From Curtobacterium sp. VKM Ac-1395 (GTDB lineage Bacteria; Actinomycetota; Actinomycetes; Actinomycetales; Microbacteriaceae), in assembly GCF_015350975.1 (NCBI RefSeq), contig NZ_JADKRX010000004.1, positions 1 to 64,000 of the forward strand: a stretch of 64,000 bases of DNA, read 5' to 3'. The notes beneath the pieces are model-generated. The model did not search any database. It was not told where the DNA came from and saw nothing but the letters and a program-made list of their open reading frames with translations. Both the position numbers and the translations under genes were made by a program. This document shows, piece by piece, positions 33,497 through 41,452 of the stretch (position 1 is its first letter; each line of letters starts with the position of its first letter).

Positions 33497-34528
33497 TCAC
33501 AGCGACGGGTCGCGGAACCACCGGGTGGCGGTGCCGAACGCGTCGCAGACGGCCAGGGCCACGCCGTCGAGGGACACCGTCGCGAAGCACGCCGGGTCCG
33601 CCGGGTCGATCCCGTCGGGCAGCGTGGAGGCCACCCCGGCGAGGATCCCGGTGCGTTCGAGCGCGACCCAGTGCACGCCGCGCTCGGTGACGCGGTCGAC
33701 GAACCGCTGCCGGTCGGCGCCCGGCACGTAGACGAGGGTGCCGGCCGTCAGCACGACGGGCTCGCAGTCCGCGGGCAGCGCGTCGAGGGCGCGGTCCAGG
33801 TCGTCCGGTACACGGCCGGTGATCCGGACGGGAGGCTCGGCCAGCGTCACGCGCGCTGCCTCGCGCATCAGGGCGGTCCGGTCCGTCGCCTCGGGCGGGA
33901 CGGCCTGCACCAGCCGTTCGAAGGCCCCGGGGATCCGCAGGTCGACGGGGTGCGGGTCGAGCGCCACGCGCCCGGCGACCCGGATCGCGGCGGCCGACGG
34001 CGACGGCACGGTTCCCCACGCGTCCGCGGTCAGCCGGAGCGACGGCCCCGCGGGCGCGGTGTGCATCCGCACGAGCTCGGATCGCGCCCCACTGTGCCCA
34101 TCGTGCACCCGGAGGTCGAGCGTCACCCGGTCCGGGAACGAGCACAGGCTCGCCGCGGCACCGACGTCGACCAGGCCGAGCGGCCGTGCGACGGCCGCGG
34201 CGAGCGCCGCGACCACCGGCACCAGCGGACCGAGCCGTCGCGGGTCGTTGGCCTGCACCGTCGCGGTGGCGAGGGCCGCGACCAACGCGGGGCGGGCCTC
34301 CTGTCCGAGTGCGCGGAGCGCGGCCGGGTCCGACGGGTCGGCACCCAGGCCGCGGGCGACCGCGAAGACCAGCTCGGGCTGCCGCTGGGTCGGCGGCACC
34401 GTGTCGAGGAGCGCGACCAGGTCGTCGTCGAGCGACCGCGCCCAGGCGGCGTAGGACGGCGAGACGTCCGCGATCCGGTCCGCGTAGGCGGCGTAGCGCT
34501 CCCGCGTCGACGGCGGTGGAGTGGTCAC
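33497..34528 (-). CDS. DUF2332 domain protein
   Basis: A 343-residue protein of the DUF2332 family: RERYAAYADRIADVSPSYAAWARSL at the N-terminus, then GDSA-type segments replaced by RPLGLVDVGAAASLCSFPDR in the middle and HWVALERTGIL near the end. The family has no proven function. The GTG start overlaps the stop of the acetyltransferase gene (GTGA), so the two are one unit. Rightward frames in this stretch are shadows. Confidence 0.85.
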   Translation of the reverse strand: MTTPPPSTRERYAAYADRIADVSPSYAAWARSLDDDLVALLDTVPPTQRQPELVFAVARGLGADPSDPAALRALGQEARPALVAALATATVQANDPRRLGPLVPVVAALAAAVARPLGLVDVGAAASLCSFPDRVTLDLRVHDGHSGARSELVRMHTAPAGPSLRLTADAWGTVPSPSAAAIRVAGRVALDPHPVDLRIPGAFERLVQAVPPEATDRTALMREAARVTLAEPPVRITGRVPDDLDRALDALPADCEPVVLTAGTLVYVPGADRQRFVDRVTERGVHWVALERTGILAGVASTLPDGIDPADPACFATVSLDGVALAVCDAFGTATRWFRDPSL

Positions 34529-34998
34529 GCGCCGGGGCGGTACATGCCGACGTGGGTGATGCCGGCCTCGGCGTACGGTGCCCCGAAGCGGACGAAGCCG
34601 TGCCGTTCGTAGAGCGCGGCGACGTACTCCTGGGCGTGCAGGACGACCGGCTCGTGCCCGTGCTCGGCGAGGACGGCGCCGACGAGCCGGCTCGCGATGC
34701 CGGTGCCTCGGTGGTCGGGGTGGGTGGCGACACGGCCGACGACCCACGCCGGGGCTGCCGCGTCCGCCGGGTGCTGCTCGTCCGGGGCGGGTCGGATCAG
34801 GCGGAGGTACCCCACCGCATCGGCCTCGGTTCCGAACCACCAGTGCTCGGTGTCGGGCTCGCGGTCACGGCCGTCGAAGTCCTCGGCCGAGACGTGTTGT
34901 TCGAGCGCGAACACCCGGTTCCGCAACCGCACGATGCCGTACAGTTCGTCCGTCGTCAGGCGGTCCCAGCGGGTGCGGTGCACGGAATGTCTGGACAT
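34525..34998 (-). CDS. ElaA-like GNAT acetyltransferase
   Basis: A 157-residue GNAT protein with the ElaA pattern: RWDRLTTDELYGIVRLRNRV, then FALEQHVSAEDFDGRD, acetyl-CoA loop VATHPDHRGTGIASRLV and C-terminal YERHGFVRFGAPYAEAGITH. The substrate is unknown. The start at 34998 is fixed by TAAACT seven bases upstream, a leaderless arrangement. It is divergent from msrB. Confidence 0.88.
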   Translation of the reverse strand: MSRHSVHRTRWDRLTTDELYGIVRLRNRVFALEQHVSAEDFDGRDREPDTEHWWFGTEADAVGYLRLIRPAPDEQHPADAAAPAWVVGRVATHPDHRGTGIASRLVGAVLAEHGHEPVVLHAQEYVAALYERHGFVRFGAPYAEAGITHVGMYRPGA

Positions 34999-35053
34999 CG
35001 CGGCGAGTTTACTGAAGTGGCCGACACCCACGGCTGGAAAGCAGGAGGAACCC

Positions 35054-35458
35054 ATGGCACACAACGTCGAGAAGTCAGACGCCGAGTGGCGCGAGGAGCT
35101 CTCCCCCGAGCAGTACGCCGTGCTGCGGCAGGCCGGCACGGAGCGTCCCTGGACCGGTGAGCTCCTGGACGAGGAGCGCGCCGGCATCTACACCTGTGCG
35201 GCGTGCAACGCGGAGCTGTTCAAGAGCGGCACGAAGTTCGACTCCGGCTGCGGCTGGCCGTCGTTCTACGAGTCGGTCGACCCCCAGGCCGTCACGCTCA
35301 TCGAGGACCGTTCGCTCGGCATGGCCCGCACCGAGGTCCGTTGCGCGAACTGCGGCTCGCACCTCGGGCACGTGTTCCCGGACGGCTTCGGCACCCCGAC
35401 CGGTGACCGGTACTGCATGAACTCGCTGTCGCTGAACTTCTCCGCGCAGGGCGAGTGA
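35054..35458 (+). CDS. msrB: Methionine-R-sulfoxide reductase B
   Basis: A 134-residue repair enzyme that reduces the R isomer of methionine sulfoxide. The zinc site is two CxxC pairs (TCAACN and RCANCG). The active site is GDRYCMNSLSLNF with the catalytic Cys, and GCGWPSFY and HLGHVFPDGF are present. AGGAGG lies six bases before the ATG. The complete set of residues indicates an active enzyme. Confidence 0.96.
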   Translation: MAHNVEKSDAEWREELSPEQYAVLRQAGTERPWTGELLDEERAGIYTCAACNAELFKSGTKFDSGCGWPSFYESVDPQAVTLIEDRSLGMARTEVRCANCGSHLGHVFPDGFGTPTGDRYCMNSLSLNFSAQGE

Positions 35459-35492
35459 CCCGGACGCCCTCGTTGGTACGATGAGGGCGTCA

Positions 35493-35565
35493 GCCAGCAT
35501 GGCGCAATTGGTAGCGCACCGTACTTGTAATACGGGGGTTGCGGGTTCAAGTCCCGCTGCTGGCC
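35493..35565 (+). tRNA. tRNA-Thr (anticodon UGU), integration site of the island
   Basis: Cloverleaf: acceptor GCCAGCA/TGCTGGC, D stem GCGC/GCGC, anticodon stem CCGTA/TACGG with loop CTTGTAA, and T arm GCGGG-TTCAAGT-CCCGC. No CCA is encoded. The 3' half from anticodon position 35 onward is repeated at 38627-38666, so integration preserved an intact tRNA. Confidence 0.95.
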
Positions 35566-35566
35566 C
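35527..35566. repeat. Attachment site attL in tRNA-Thr
   Basis: 40 bp, starting GTAATACGGGGGTTGCGGGT, identical to 38627-38666. The repeat ends exactly one base past the tRNA gene, as expected for a tyrosine integrase core at a tRNA 3' end. Confidence 0.92.
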
Positions 35567-35568
35567 GA

Positions 35569-35615
35569 AAAGCCCCGATCAGGAACCGTTTCTAGGAGTT
35601 CCGGATCGGGGCTTT
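35569..35615. terminator. tRNA-Thr terminator
   Basis: AAAGCCCCGATC and its perfect complement (35604-35615) enclose an inner GGAAC/GTTCC stem. It lies immediately after the tRNA and inside the island. Confidence 0.75.
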
Positions 35616-35651
35616 CCCGTTGCACCCCGCACTTACCCCGCGGATTGACGT

Positions 35652-36548
35652 TCAGTCAGTCAGCTTCGACAGAGCTTGCGCGGCTCGCTCGCTGCCGGTG
35701 TTCCGGCCCATGTACCTGTCCTGCGTCATCGAGGGGTTCTTGTGCCCCAGGTACTCGGCGACGTCCCTGGCGGACAGCCCTGAACCGTCGAGCAGCGTCG
35801 CGACTGTCTTTCGGAACGCGTGCAGCTTCACCCCGGCGAACCCGATACGGTCTCGAGCATCCCGCGAGTCGGCCTGCGTGTTGTTCGGGTCACGCAGGTT
35901 TCCGAGGGGCGACGGGAAGACCAGCTCTCCGTCGCCTCGCGATGCCGCTCGTCGTCGGAGCATCGCGTCGACGTGTTCGGGAATCGCGATCCGCCTGTCC
36001 GACCCCTGAGTCTTGCCATGGTCCTGGCGCAGTAAGCCGGCCCCGGGGATGCGTACTACCGTCGAGTGGATATGTACGGCCCCCGGGTGCACGTCATCCC
36101 AGACCATCGCGCACGCCTCCCCTACCCGGCACCCCGTACCCGCCATGAAACGAAGCAGGTCGGGCAGGTCCAACTGACGCAGGCGTGCATCCAGGTCCGC
36201 ACGGACAAAGAGATCCTGTAGCTGCTCAGCACTTAGGGCAGTGGCTCCGTCCCGCCGCTGAGAGACGCGCTCAAGCTCCCGGACGGCGTTCGTGCGCGCG
36301 GCGTCGTTGCGGACGGCGAACCCGAGCATCCCGCTCAGGACGGCGCGACACATCCTCGCCGAGGCGGGGCCGTGGTTCATGATCACCTGGTCCATGAACC
36401 GCTGCAGCCGCTCAGGAGTGGCTTCGAGGACCGCCAACTCACCGAGCGCCGGGAGGATGATCCTGTCGAGAGTCCGTTCGCCGACGCGCTCCACCCGAAC
36501 GCCCGTGGGCGCGCTGATGCGGCGCGCTGGGTGTCGGCTGCTCTCCAC
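35652..36548 (-). CDS. Tyrosine-type site-specific integrase, short N-terminus
   Basis: A 298-residue integrase with the full catalytic set: Arg141 (CRVGEACAM), Lys179, His243 and Arg246 (KLHAFRKT), His269 (EYLGHK) and nucleophile Tyr279 (DRYMG). The core-binding domain starts only at LDRIILPALGELAVLE (about residue 28). The arm-binding domain and first part of the core-binding domain, about 80-100 residues in relatives, are missing, and a terminator lies right upstream. It is therefore probably 5'-truncated, although the GTG-started remainder is open. It sits beside attL and points toward it. Confidence 0.88.
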   Translation of the reverse strand: MESSRHPARRISAPTGVRVERVGERTLDRIILPALGELAVLEATPERLQRFMDQVIMNHGPASARMCRAVLSGMLGFAVRNDAARTNAVRELERVSQRRDGATALSAEQLQDLFVRADLDARLRQLDLPDLLRFMAGTGCRVGEACAMVWDDVHPGAVHIHSTVVRIPGAGLLRQDHGKTQGSDRRIAIPEHVDAMLRRRAASRGDGELVFPSPLGNLRDPNNTQADSRDARDRIGFAGVKLHAFRKTVATLLDGSGLSARDVAEYLGHKNPSMTQDRYMGRNTGSERAAQALSKLTD

Positions 36549-36570
36549 GCGCTGTAGCCCTGCACGACAA

Positions 36571-36606
36571 GACCCCCTCGGGTTCCTTCGGGAACCCGAG
36601 GGGGTC
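36571..36606. terminator. Strong bidirectional terminator upstream of the integrase
   Basis: GACCCCCTCGGGTTCC is perfectly mirrored around a TTCG tetraloop and followed on the plus strand by TTTCGTTT. It lies directly after the stop of the small gene at 36614 and next to the truncated integrase start. Confidence 0.88.
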
Positions 36607-36613
36607 TTTCGTT

Positions 36614-36802
36614 TCAGGACTTCTCGACGCGGGCGATCCGCGCGATGAGCCTGTCGGAGATCGATTCGACCTTCTCGCGATTGTTCCCGAATCCGTCGTA
36701 GAAGTCGTAGTAGCCGTCGTTGTGCTCGTAGTCAGCGGCGTTCACGCTTCCGTGAAAAGACATGCCACTGACGCCATCGTTGATCTTGTACGTGTACTTC
36801 AC
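36614..36802 (-). CDS. Small island protein of unknown function
   Basis: A 62-residue reading frame from a GTG with GAAAGG eight bases upstream: MKYTYKINDGVSGMSFHGSV, then an acidic aromatic part (DYEHNDGYYDFYDGF) and a basic helix DRLIARIARVEKS. The codon use is less GC-biased than the surroundings. An upstream start at 36865 would overlap the divergent gene at 36852, so I prefer the GTG. I recognise no family. Confidence 0.5.
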   Translation of the reverse strand: MKYTYKINDGVSGMSFHGSVNAADYEHNDGYYDFYDGFGNNREKVESISDRLIARIARVEKS

Positions 36803-36839
36803 TTTTACGCCTTTCTCGACGTGCTCGATCCTCCGAAGG

Positions 36840-36845
36840 TACAGT
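36840..36845 (+). promoter_or_regulatory. -10 hexamer before the divergent island gene
   Basis: TACAGT ends six bases before the ATG at 36852, suggesting a leaderless transcript. Confidence 0.45.
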
Positions 36846-36851
36846 CCGACC

Positions 36852-37286
36852 ATGACGTACGCCATCGAGCACGAGAACGAGCGGCCCCACGAGGCGGACG
36901 GACCCTACCGGACAGGCGTGTACAAGACGATCGCCGAGGCAAAGGCGGCCGGTGAGCGCACCGCGAAGCATGAGGGACTGACCGGCGTCGTCATTCGAGA
37001 CCGCGGCGACACCGTGAGCATCTTCGCCGGCAACCTCGTCTCCGAGCTCGTCGACGGCGTCTGGCACGACCGCGGCATCTTCGACGTGCAGAACTGGTGG
37101 CCGAAGCTCGACGACGACACCCGGGCCTGGCTGCTCGAGCACGCCGACGAGCAGGTCCCGACCGAGACCCTGCACCGCATCGTTGCGGTCGGTGGCATCG
37201 TGCCCGGTACCCAGTGGGAAGGACAAGGGGACTACGACTTCCGGCTCCCGTACGAAGCAGCGGAGTGGATCAAGCAGCGGGCATGA
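36852..37286 (+). CDS. Hypothetical island protein
   Basis: A 144-residue soluble protein: MTYAIEHENERPHEADGPYR, then a helix TIAEAKAAGERTAKHEGLTG, a strand VVIRDRGDTVSIF, DVQNWWPKLDDDTRAWLLEHADEQ and a C-terminal RLPYEAAEWIKQRA. The first 55 residues resemble small proteins that handle a repeated parameter or stress signal, but no named domain is evident. It is divergent from the 62-residue gene. Function unknown. Confidence 0.65.
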   Translation: MTYAIEHENERPHEADGPYRTGVYKTIAEAKAAGERTAKHEGLTGVVIRDRGDTVSIFAGNLVSELVDGVWHDRGIFDVQNWWPKLDDDTRAWLLEHADEQVPTETLHRIVAVGGIVPGTQWEGQGDYDFRLPYEAAEWIKQRA

Positions 37287-37368
37287 CGCGACGCGGCGCG
37301 CCCACGAACGACGCGAGAAAGCCAGTTACATTCAATGTTGAAGCCCGATCAAACATAGCCCACCAGCG

Positions 37369-37884
37369 CTACAGCAGGTCATGCATCCAATATTCGAGGT
37401 TTGGATCCTCATAATCATCCTCGAGATACGCAAACCCTGCACCTTCGAATGCCCTCTTGCTTTGCAGATTGCGATGATCAATGCGTGCAAAAGCCCCGCA
37501 CCCCGAATCAGCTGCATCGCGGGCGGCGCGAAGATATTCCAGGGTCTGCCGTAGGAGTTCCGCTCCCACCCCTTGGCCCTTGAAACGGACGTCCCTTGCG
37601 ATGGTCATGACGAGCAACTGTTCGCCACCGTCTGTCCACCCAAAGCGCGAGACGCCAGCCAGGGTGCCCGCTGAGTAGAGCAGCAAAGCCATCTCATCAG
37701 ACGGCAAAGGCAGGCTCATGCTCCGGACGGCAGACTGAACTGAAAGCTGCCATGGCTGAGGGTGGAGCTTTTCCCGCCTGATCCGATCCCACTCGGCTTG
37801 AGCAGGCTCTGCGCAAGTGAACCCGTTGAAATCCTTCAGATGCTCTTGCCTAGCGTCCTGCCAGTCGAGGTCAGTTAGCGGCAC
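37369..37884 (-). CDS. GNAT family N-acetyltransferase in the island
   Basis: A 171-residue GNAT protein with LLVMTIARDVRFKGQGVGAE as the acetyl-CoA site and a C-terminal IDHRNLQSKRAFEGAGFAYL, the usual end of the fold. GC content is visibly lower than in neighbouring genes, a sign of transfer. The GTG start lies 14 bases inside the end of a 61-residue gene. That coupling is reminiscent of GNAT toxin-antitoxin pairs (TacAT type), but the small partner lacks a clear ribbon-helix-helix signature. Confidence 0.75.
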   Translation of the reverse strand: MPLTDLDWQDARQEHLKDFNGFTCAEPAQAEWDRIRREKLHPQPWQLSVQSAVRSMSLPLPSDEMALLLYSAGTLAGVSRFGWTDGGEQLLVMTIARDVRFKGQGVGAELLRQTLEYLRAARDAADSGCGAFARIDHRNLQSKRAFEGAGFAYLEDDYEDPNLEYWMHDLL

Positions 37885-38056
37885 GCGACGCGAGCCAACG
37901 CTCGATCACATCTTTTTCGACCGCCTTCAGCGTCTTCCGCGCGACCGTGGCGTGATAATCCGCGGCGTATTCCGAGCGCTCGTCATCTGTCAGGCCGTCA
38001 CTGCCGACGTCCTGGCTGCGTGCTTCGGGGCGAACCAGCGTCAGGGGAGGGAGCAT
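37871..38056 (-). CDS. 61-residue protein coupled to the GNAT gene
   Basis: A short acidic/basic helical protein, MLPPLTLVRPEARSQDVGSD followed by GLTDDERSEYAADYHATVAR and a basic tail. It overlaps the next gene by 14 bases. TAACAT lies six bases before its ATG, supporting both start and expression. It could be an antitoxin-like partner of the acetyltransferase, but no family match is visible. Confidence 0.5.
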   Translation of the reverse strand: MLPPLTLVRPEARSQDVGSDGLTDDERSEYAADYHATVARKTLKAVEKDVIERWLASRAAN

Positions 38057-38626
38057 GGGTTGATGTTAACTCACCGCCCGTGGGTTGGCACTCACCCTGA
38101 CCGGGGGGTCGCGCAATATAAGGGACGCTACGGCTTCAGCTCGATGCCGAACGGCTCGCCGCCACACCCAAGCCGACCGCCGGGTCGTTCGCTCACCCCA
38201 CTCCACGAGGACCGCGTCCGGTGTCATCGCCAGCGTGTGGCCCTCAACGCGGTCCAGGCGGCTCGGGAACTGCACCAACGAACGCACGGGCATCGGCGGA
38301 TTCAACGGCCGCTCATCGACTCCACGTGCGTCTTTGGGTACGCTGAACGGTTCCTCTGGCGACCAACGATCGCGACGACGGCTACCTATGCGCAGATCGT
38401 GACCGGAACCACCGTCAATCACCGGGGCGACCCTCCCCCCGGTGCACTCACGCTGACCGCTAGCGTGCTGCCCCTCGCGGTGCGCGCGAGTCTGGGGAAT
38501 CTGGCCCGCACTCACCCCGCAGAATGGGACGCATCCAGAGACATCTACCGGAACTCCGTGACAGGACAACGCCCCGGTCAGAGCAGGTTCCGCTAGCCGC
38601 GGGTATCTACCGGAAGACGCGTAGGG
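38057..38626. other. Right end of the island without a convincing gene
   Basis: Open frames exist on both strands but are low-complexity, overlap and resemble nothing; one begins with the antisense of the tRNA repeat. I treat this as non-coding or decayed island DNA. Confidence 0.6.
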
Positions 38627-38666
38627 GTAATACGGGGGTTGCGGGTTCAAGTCCCGCTGCTGGCCC
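38627..38666. repeat. Attachment site attR, tRNA-Thr remnant
   Basis: Exact 40-bp copy of the tRNA-Thr 3' half, from the second anticodon base through one base beyond the gene. It has no matching 5' half and is not a tRNA gene. Confidence 0.92.
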
Positions 38667-38689
38667 CAAGTCCGTCGGCAGCTCCGGCC

Positions 38690-40129
38690 TCACCTCCGGA
38701 TGGTGAGTCCTGCTCCGTCGCGCACGACCTCGCCGTCCGGGATCCACACGACGACCCGGTCGAGCCGTACCCGGTCGAACGAGGACCGCTGCGTCTCCAG
38801 CAGCGACTGCACCTCGGGCGGCAGTGGGAAGCGCCGGTCCGTCCCCACGACGATCGCCACGAACGGTGCGTCGACCACGTCCCGCACGCCGCGCGACCCG
38901 ACGTACTGGTCGTAGTCGCTCGGCGTGATCGCCCCGAAGAAGATCCGCCCGCCGCCCACCCCTTCGTGCCGGAGCAGCGGCAGCAGTCGTGCGACGCCGG
39001 TGGAGCGGGTCTCCCAGACGGTCTTCGCCAGCGGTGCGCTGCCGACCACGGCCGCGACGACGAGGAGCGACGCCGCGGCCGCCGTGAGCCGCCGCGGCGG
39101 GAGGGCGGCCAGTCGCGCGAAGCCGATGGCGGCGAGCAGCACGATGAACGGCATCCACGCCGAGTAGTACGTGGGCAGGGCGATCTTCGCCGCCACCGCG
39201 TAGAACACCCCGAGCAGGACGAGCGGCACGGCCACGAACACGACGAGGCGCCCCGGACGGACCACGAGCGCCAGCAGCACCCCGATCCCGAGCACGACCA
39301 ACACCGGGGTGCCGACGCCGTGCACGAGGTACCAGGCATTGGCCCACCAGGGGGCGAACTGGTACGTCCGCCCGTCGATCTGTGCGAGGTGTCCGTTGCG
39401 GTTCTGCCCCTCCTGGAACTCGAGCATGTAGGTGACGGCAGAGCGGATGCCCATCGGGGCGTACAGCGCGACGACGGTCACCACGAACACCGCGAGCCAC
39501 ACCGCCCCGCCGACCACGAGCGCGCGCCAGCGGCGGAACAGCACCGGGGCGAGCAGGAACGCTGGCAGGAGCACGAGCGTCGACGCCTTCGAGGTGACCG
39601 ACGCGGCCATCAGCACCGCGGACAGGGGCAACCACCACCCTCGGTCGGTCCGCATCCACATCCAGATCGCGAACAGCGCGGTGAGGGCGAAGAACACCAT
39701 CACCGGGTCGAGCAGCGCGACGCGGTCGATCCGCGCGCCGGCGCCCCCGCGCGGTGTCAGCGTCCAGAGGGCCGCGGCGCCGTAGCCGGCCCAGAAGCCG
39801 ATCTCGACGCGCAGCCAGAGGAACAGCACGCCGGCACCGAGCACGACCAGCACACCGACGAGCACCCGGGGCGCGGTGGCCCCGTCGCCGAACACGAGCT
39901 GGGCCAGGCCGAACAGGTACTTCGCCGTGGGCGGGTGCTCGCGGTTCTGGTCGAACGCCCCGTGCACGTAGGCCAGGCCGGCCTTGACGTACGTCGCCTC
40001 GTCCCCACCGACGTTCTCCGCACCGATCCGCCAGAAGCACTGGTACGCGGTGGCGACGGCGAGGAGCACGAGTGCGACGACGCGGACCCCGGCCCGCTGG
40101 GAGGGGCCCTGGAGGTCGCGGGTCTGCAC
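38690..40129 (-). CDS. Membrane glycosyltransferase, GT39/ArnT-like (GT-C fold)
   Basis: A 479-residue protein with about ten membrane helices. The first outer loop has GGDEATYVKAG, with the catalytic Asp-Glu pair of GT-C enzymes, and QNREHPPTAKYLFG. Loops near residue 245 carry GRTYQFAPWWANAWYL. Such enzymes transfer mannose or other sugars from polyprenyl phosphate to proteins or glycans at the outer face. The GTG start is preceded by TAGGAT six bases upstream (leaderless). Its 3' end lies just outside attR. Confidence 0.85.
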   Translation of the reverse strand: MQTRDLQGPSQRAGVRVVALVLLAVATAYQCFWRIGAENVGGDEATYVKAGLAYVHGAFDQNREHPPTAKYLFGLAQLVFGDGATAPRVLVGVLVVLGAGVLFLWLRVEIGFWAGYGAAALWTLTPRGGAGARIDRVALLDPVMVFFALTALFAIWMWMRTDRGWWLPLSAVLMAASVTSKASTLVLLPAFLLAPVLFRRWRALVVGGAVWLAVFVVTVVALYAPMGIRSAVTYMLEFQEGQNRNGHLAQIDGRTYQFAPWWANAWYLVHGVGTPVLVVLGIGVLLALVVRPGRLVVFVAVPLVLLGVFYAVAAKIALPTYYSAWMPFIVLLAAIGFARLAALPPRRLTAAAASLLVVAAVVGSAPLAKTVWETRSTGVARLLPLLRHEGVGGGRIFFGAITPSDYDQYVGSRGVRDVVDAPFVAIVVGTDRRFPLPPEVQSLLETQRSSFDRVRLDRVVVWIPDGEVVRDGAGLTIRR

Positions 40130-40152
40130 CCCGAGATCCTACGGGAGCGAAG

Positions 40153-40187
40153 CGAAGGCCCGGGCGACGATGTCGCTCGGGCCTTCG
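40153..40187. terminator. Hairpin in the gap before the glycosyltransferase gene
   Basis: 16-bp stem CGAAGGCCCGGGCGAC with one G-U pair and a three-base loop. It lies just upstream of the leaderless promoter of the glycosyltransferase gene, so it probably ends read-through from the aldo/keto reductase gene. Confidence 0.55.
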
Positions 40188-40317
40188 GCGCAGGTGGAAC
40201 ACGGATCAGGGGGCGTTCCGGCGCTCGGCGCGGTAACCAGCCGGCCGTACCAGGATGATGACACTGCGCCGAGGCGCTTGTGAAGAGGTCCCAGCCGACC
40301 TCGCGGCTTCCCGCACT

Positions 40318-40354
40318 GATCCCGCAGCCGGCGTCCAGCGACGGCTGCGGGATC
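40318..40354. terminator. Aldo/keto reductase gene terminator
   Basis: 13-bp perfect inverted repeat GATCCCGCAGCCG with an 11-base loop, 12 bases after the stop. Confidence 0.65.
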
Positions 40355-40366
40355 GGTGGTGGCGGG

Positions 40367-41398
40367 TCAGCGGCCGCCGGCGATCTTCCGCTCGCGCTGC
40401 GCGACACCGGCGGTGCCGTACGGGTAGTCGTCGATGCGCGGTGCGCTGGCGTCCGTGAGCGCCTGGAGCTCGGCCTCGTCGAGCACCAGGTCGGCCGCGC
40501 CGAGGTTGTCGGCGAGCTGGTCGAGCGTGCGCACGCCGAGGATGACGCTCGTGACGGCGGGACGCGCGAGCAGCCAGGCGAGGGCGACCTGCGAGCGCGA
40601 GGCGTCGTGCGCGTCCGCCACTCCGGAGAGGACGTCGAGCACCTCCCACGTGCGCTCGTCGTCGTTCCGAGCGCGCCAGGCTTCCATGCCGCGCTCCGGG
40701 TTCTCGCCGAGGCGGGTCGCACCGGTCGGGGCCTCGTCGCGCTGGTACTTGCCGGACAGCCAGCCGCCGGCGAGCGGGGACCAGGGCAGCAGGCCGATGC
40801 CGGCGTCGAGGCAGGCGGGCACGACCTCGTGTTCGATGTCGCGGACGAGCAGGTTGTACTGCGGCTGCAGGGTCACGGGCGGTGCGAAGTGGTGGGCCTT
40901 CGCCTCGTACACGGCCTTGGTGACCTGGTAACCGAGGTAGTTGGAGAACCCGTAGGAGCCGATCTTGCCCGCGGAGACGGCGTCGTCGAGGAAGCGCAGG
41001 GTCTCCTCGATCGGGGTCAGGGCGTCCCACGCGTGCATCTGGTACAGGTCGATGTGCTCGACCCCGAGGCGGTCCAGCGAGGCGTCGAGCGCCACGCGGA
41101 GGTGCCGGCGCGAGAGCCCGAGGTCGTTCGGGCCGTCGCCCTGCGGGAAGCGGCCCTTCGTGGCGAGGACCACCTGGGCGGCCTCGGTCGGGTGGGACGA
41201 GAGCCAGCGCCCGATGATGCGCTCCGACTCGTTGCCGGAGTACACGTCGGCCGTGTCGACCAGGGTGCCGCCGGCCGCGACGAACGCGTCGAGGATGGCG
41301 TGGGAGGTGGGTTCGTCGGCTTCGCTGCCGAAGGTCATGGTGCCGAGGGTCAGGGTGGACACCGCTGTCCCGCTGTTCCCGAGGGTTCTGTGTTCCAT
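40367..41398 (-). CDS. Aldo/keto reductase
   Basis: A 343-residue TIM-barrel NADPH-dependent oxidoreductase. The catalytic tetrad is visible: Asp48 (LVDTADVY), Tyr53, Lys81 (LATKGRF) and His122 (YQMHAWD). The cofactor-binding C-terminal VILGVRTLDQLADNLGAADL is typical of the AKR families that reduce sugar or aldehyde carbonyls. TAGCGT lies seven bases before the ATG (leaderless). Substrate unknown. Confidence 0.93.
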   Translation of the reverse strand: MEHRTLGNSGTAVSTLTLGTMTFGSEADEPTSHAILDAFVAAGGTLVDTADVYSGNESERIIGRWLSSHPTEAAQVVLATKGRFPQGDGPNDLGLSRRHLRVALDASLDRLGVEHIDLYQMHAWDALTPIEETLRFLDDAVSAGKIGSYGFSNYLGYQVTKAVYEAKAHHFAPPVTLQPQYNLLVRDIEHEVVPACLDAGIGLLPWSPLAGGWLSGKYQRDEAPTGATRLGENPERGMEAWRARNDDERTWEVLDVLSGVADAHDASRSQVALAWLLARPAVTSVILGVRTLDQLADNLGAADLVLDEAELQALTDASAPRIDDYPYGTAGVAQRERKIAGGR

Positions 41399-41452
41399 GG
41401 CGCGGACGCTACGCCCGCGTGCCCCGCAGTCGAGAGGGCCTGGCAGTACCCG

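Larger units (their letters stand above)
35527..38666. mobile_element. Small genomic island integrated in tRNA-Thr
   Basis: About 3.1 kb between identical 40-bp repeats (attL 35527-35566, attR 38627-38666). It carries a short integrase, two small hypothetical genes, a hypothetical gene and a GNAT gene. There is no replication, mobilisation or phage structural gene, so it is a remnant or a satellite that depends on a helper. Confidence 0.87.

Noticed and set aside
36614..36865. The longer 83-codon version of the small island gene
   Set aside because: It would overlap the divergent gene start and its leaderless promoter; the internal GTG has a Shine-Dalgarno sequence.
38066..38650. Leftward 194-codon frame at the island's right end
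   Set aside because: It starts inside the attR tRNA remnant (MNPQPPYY is antisense tRNA), has low-complexity composition and no recognisable domain.
38627..38666. A second tRNA-Thr gene
   Set aside because: Only the 3' half is present; it is the attR duplication.
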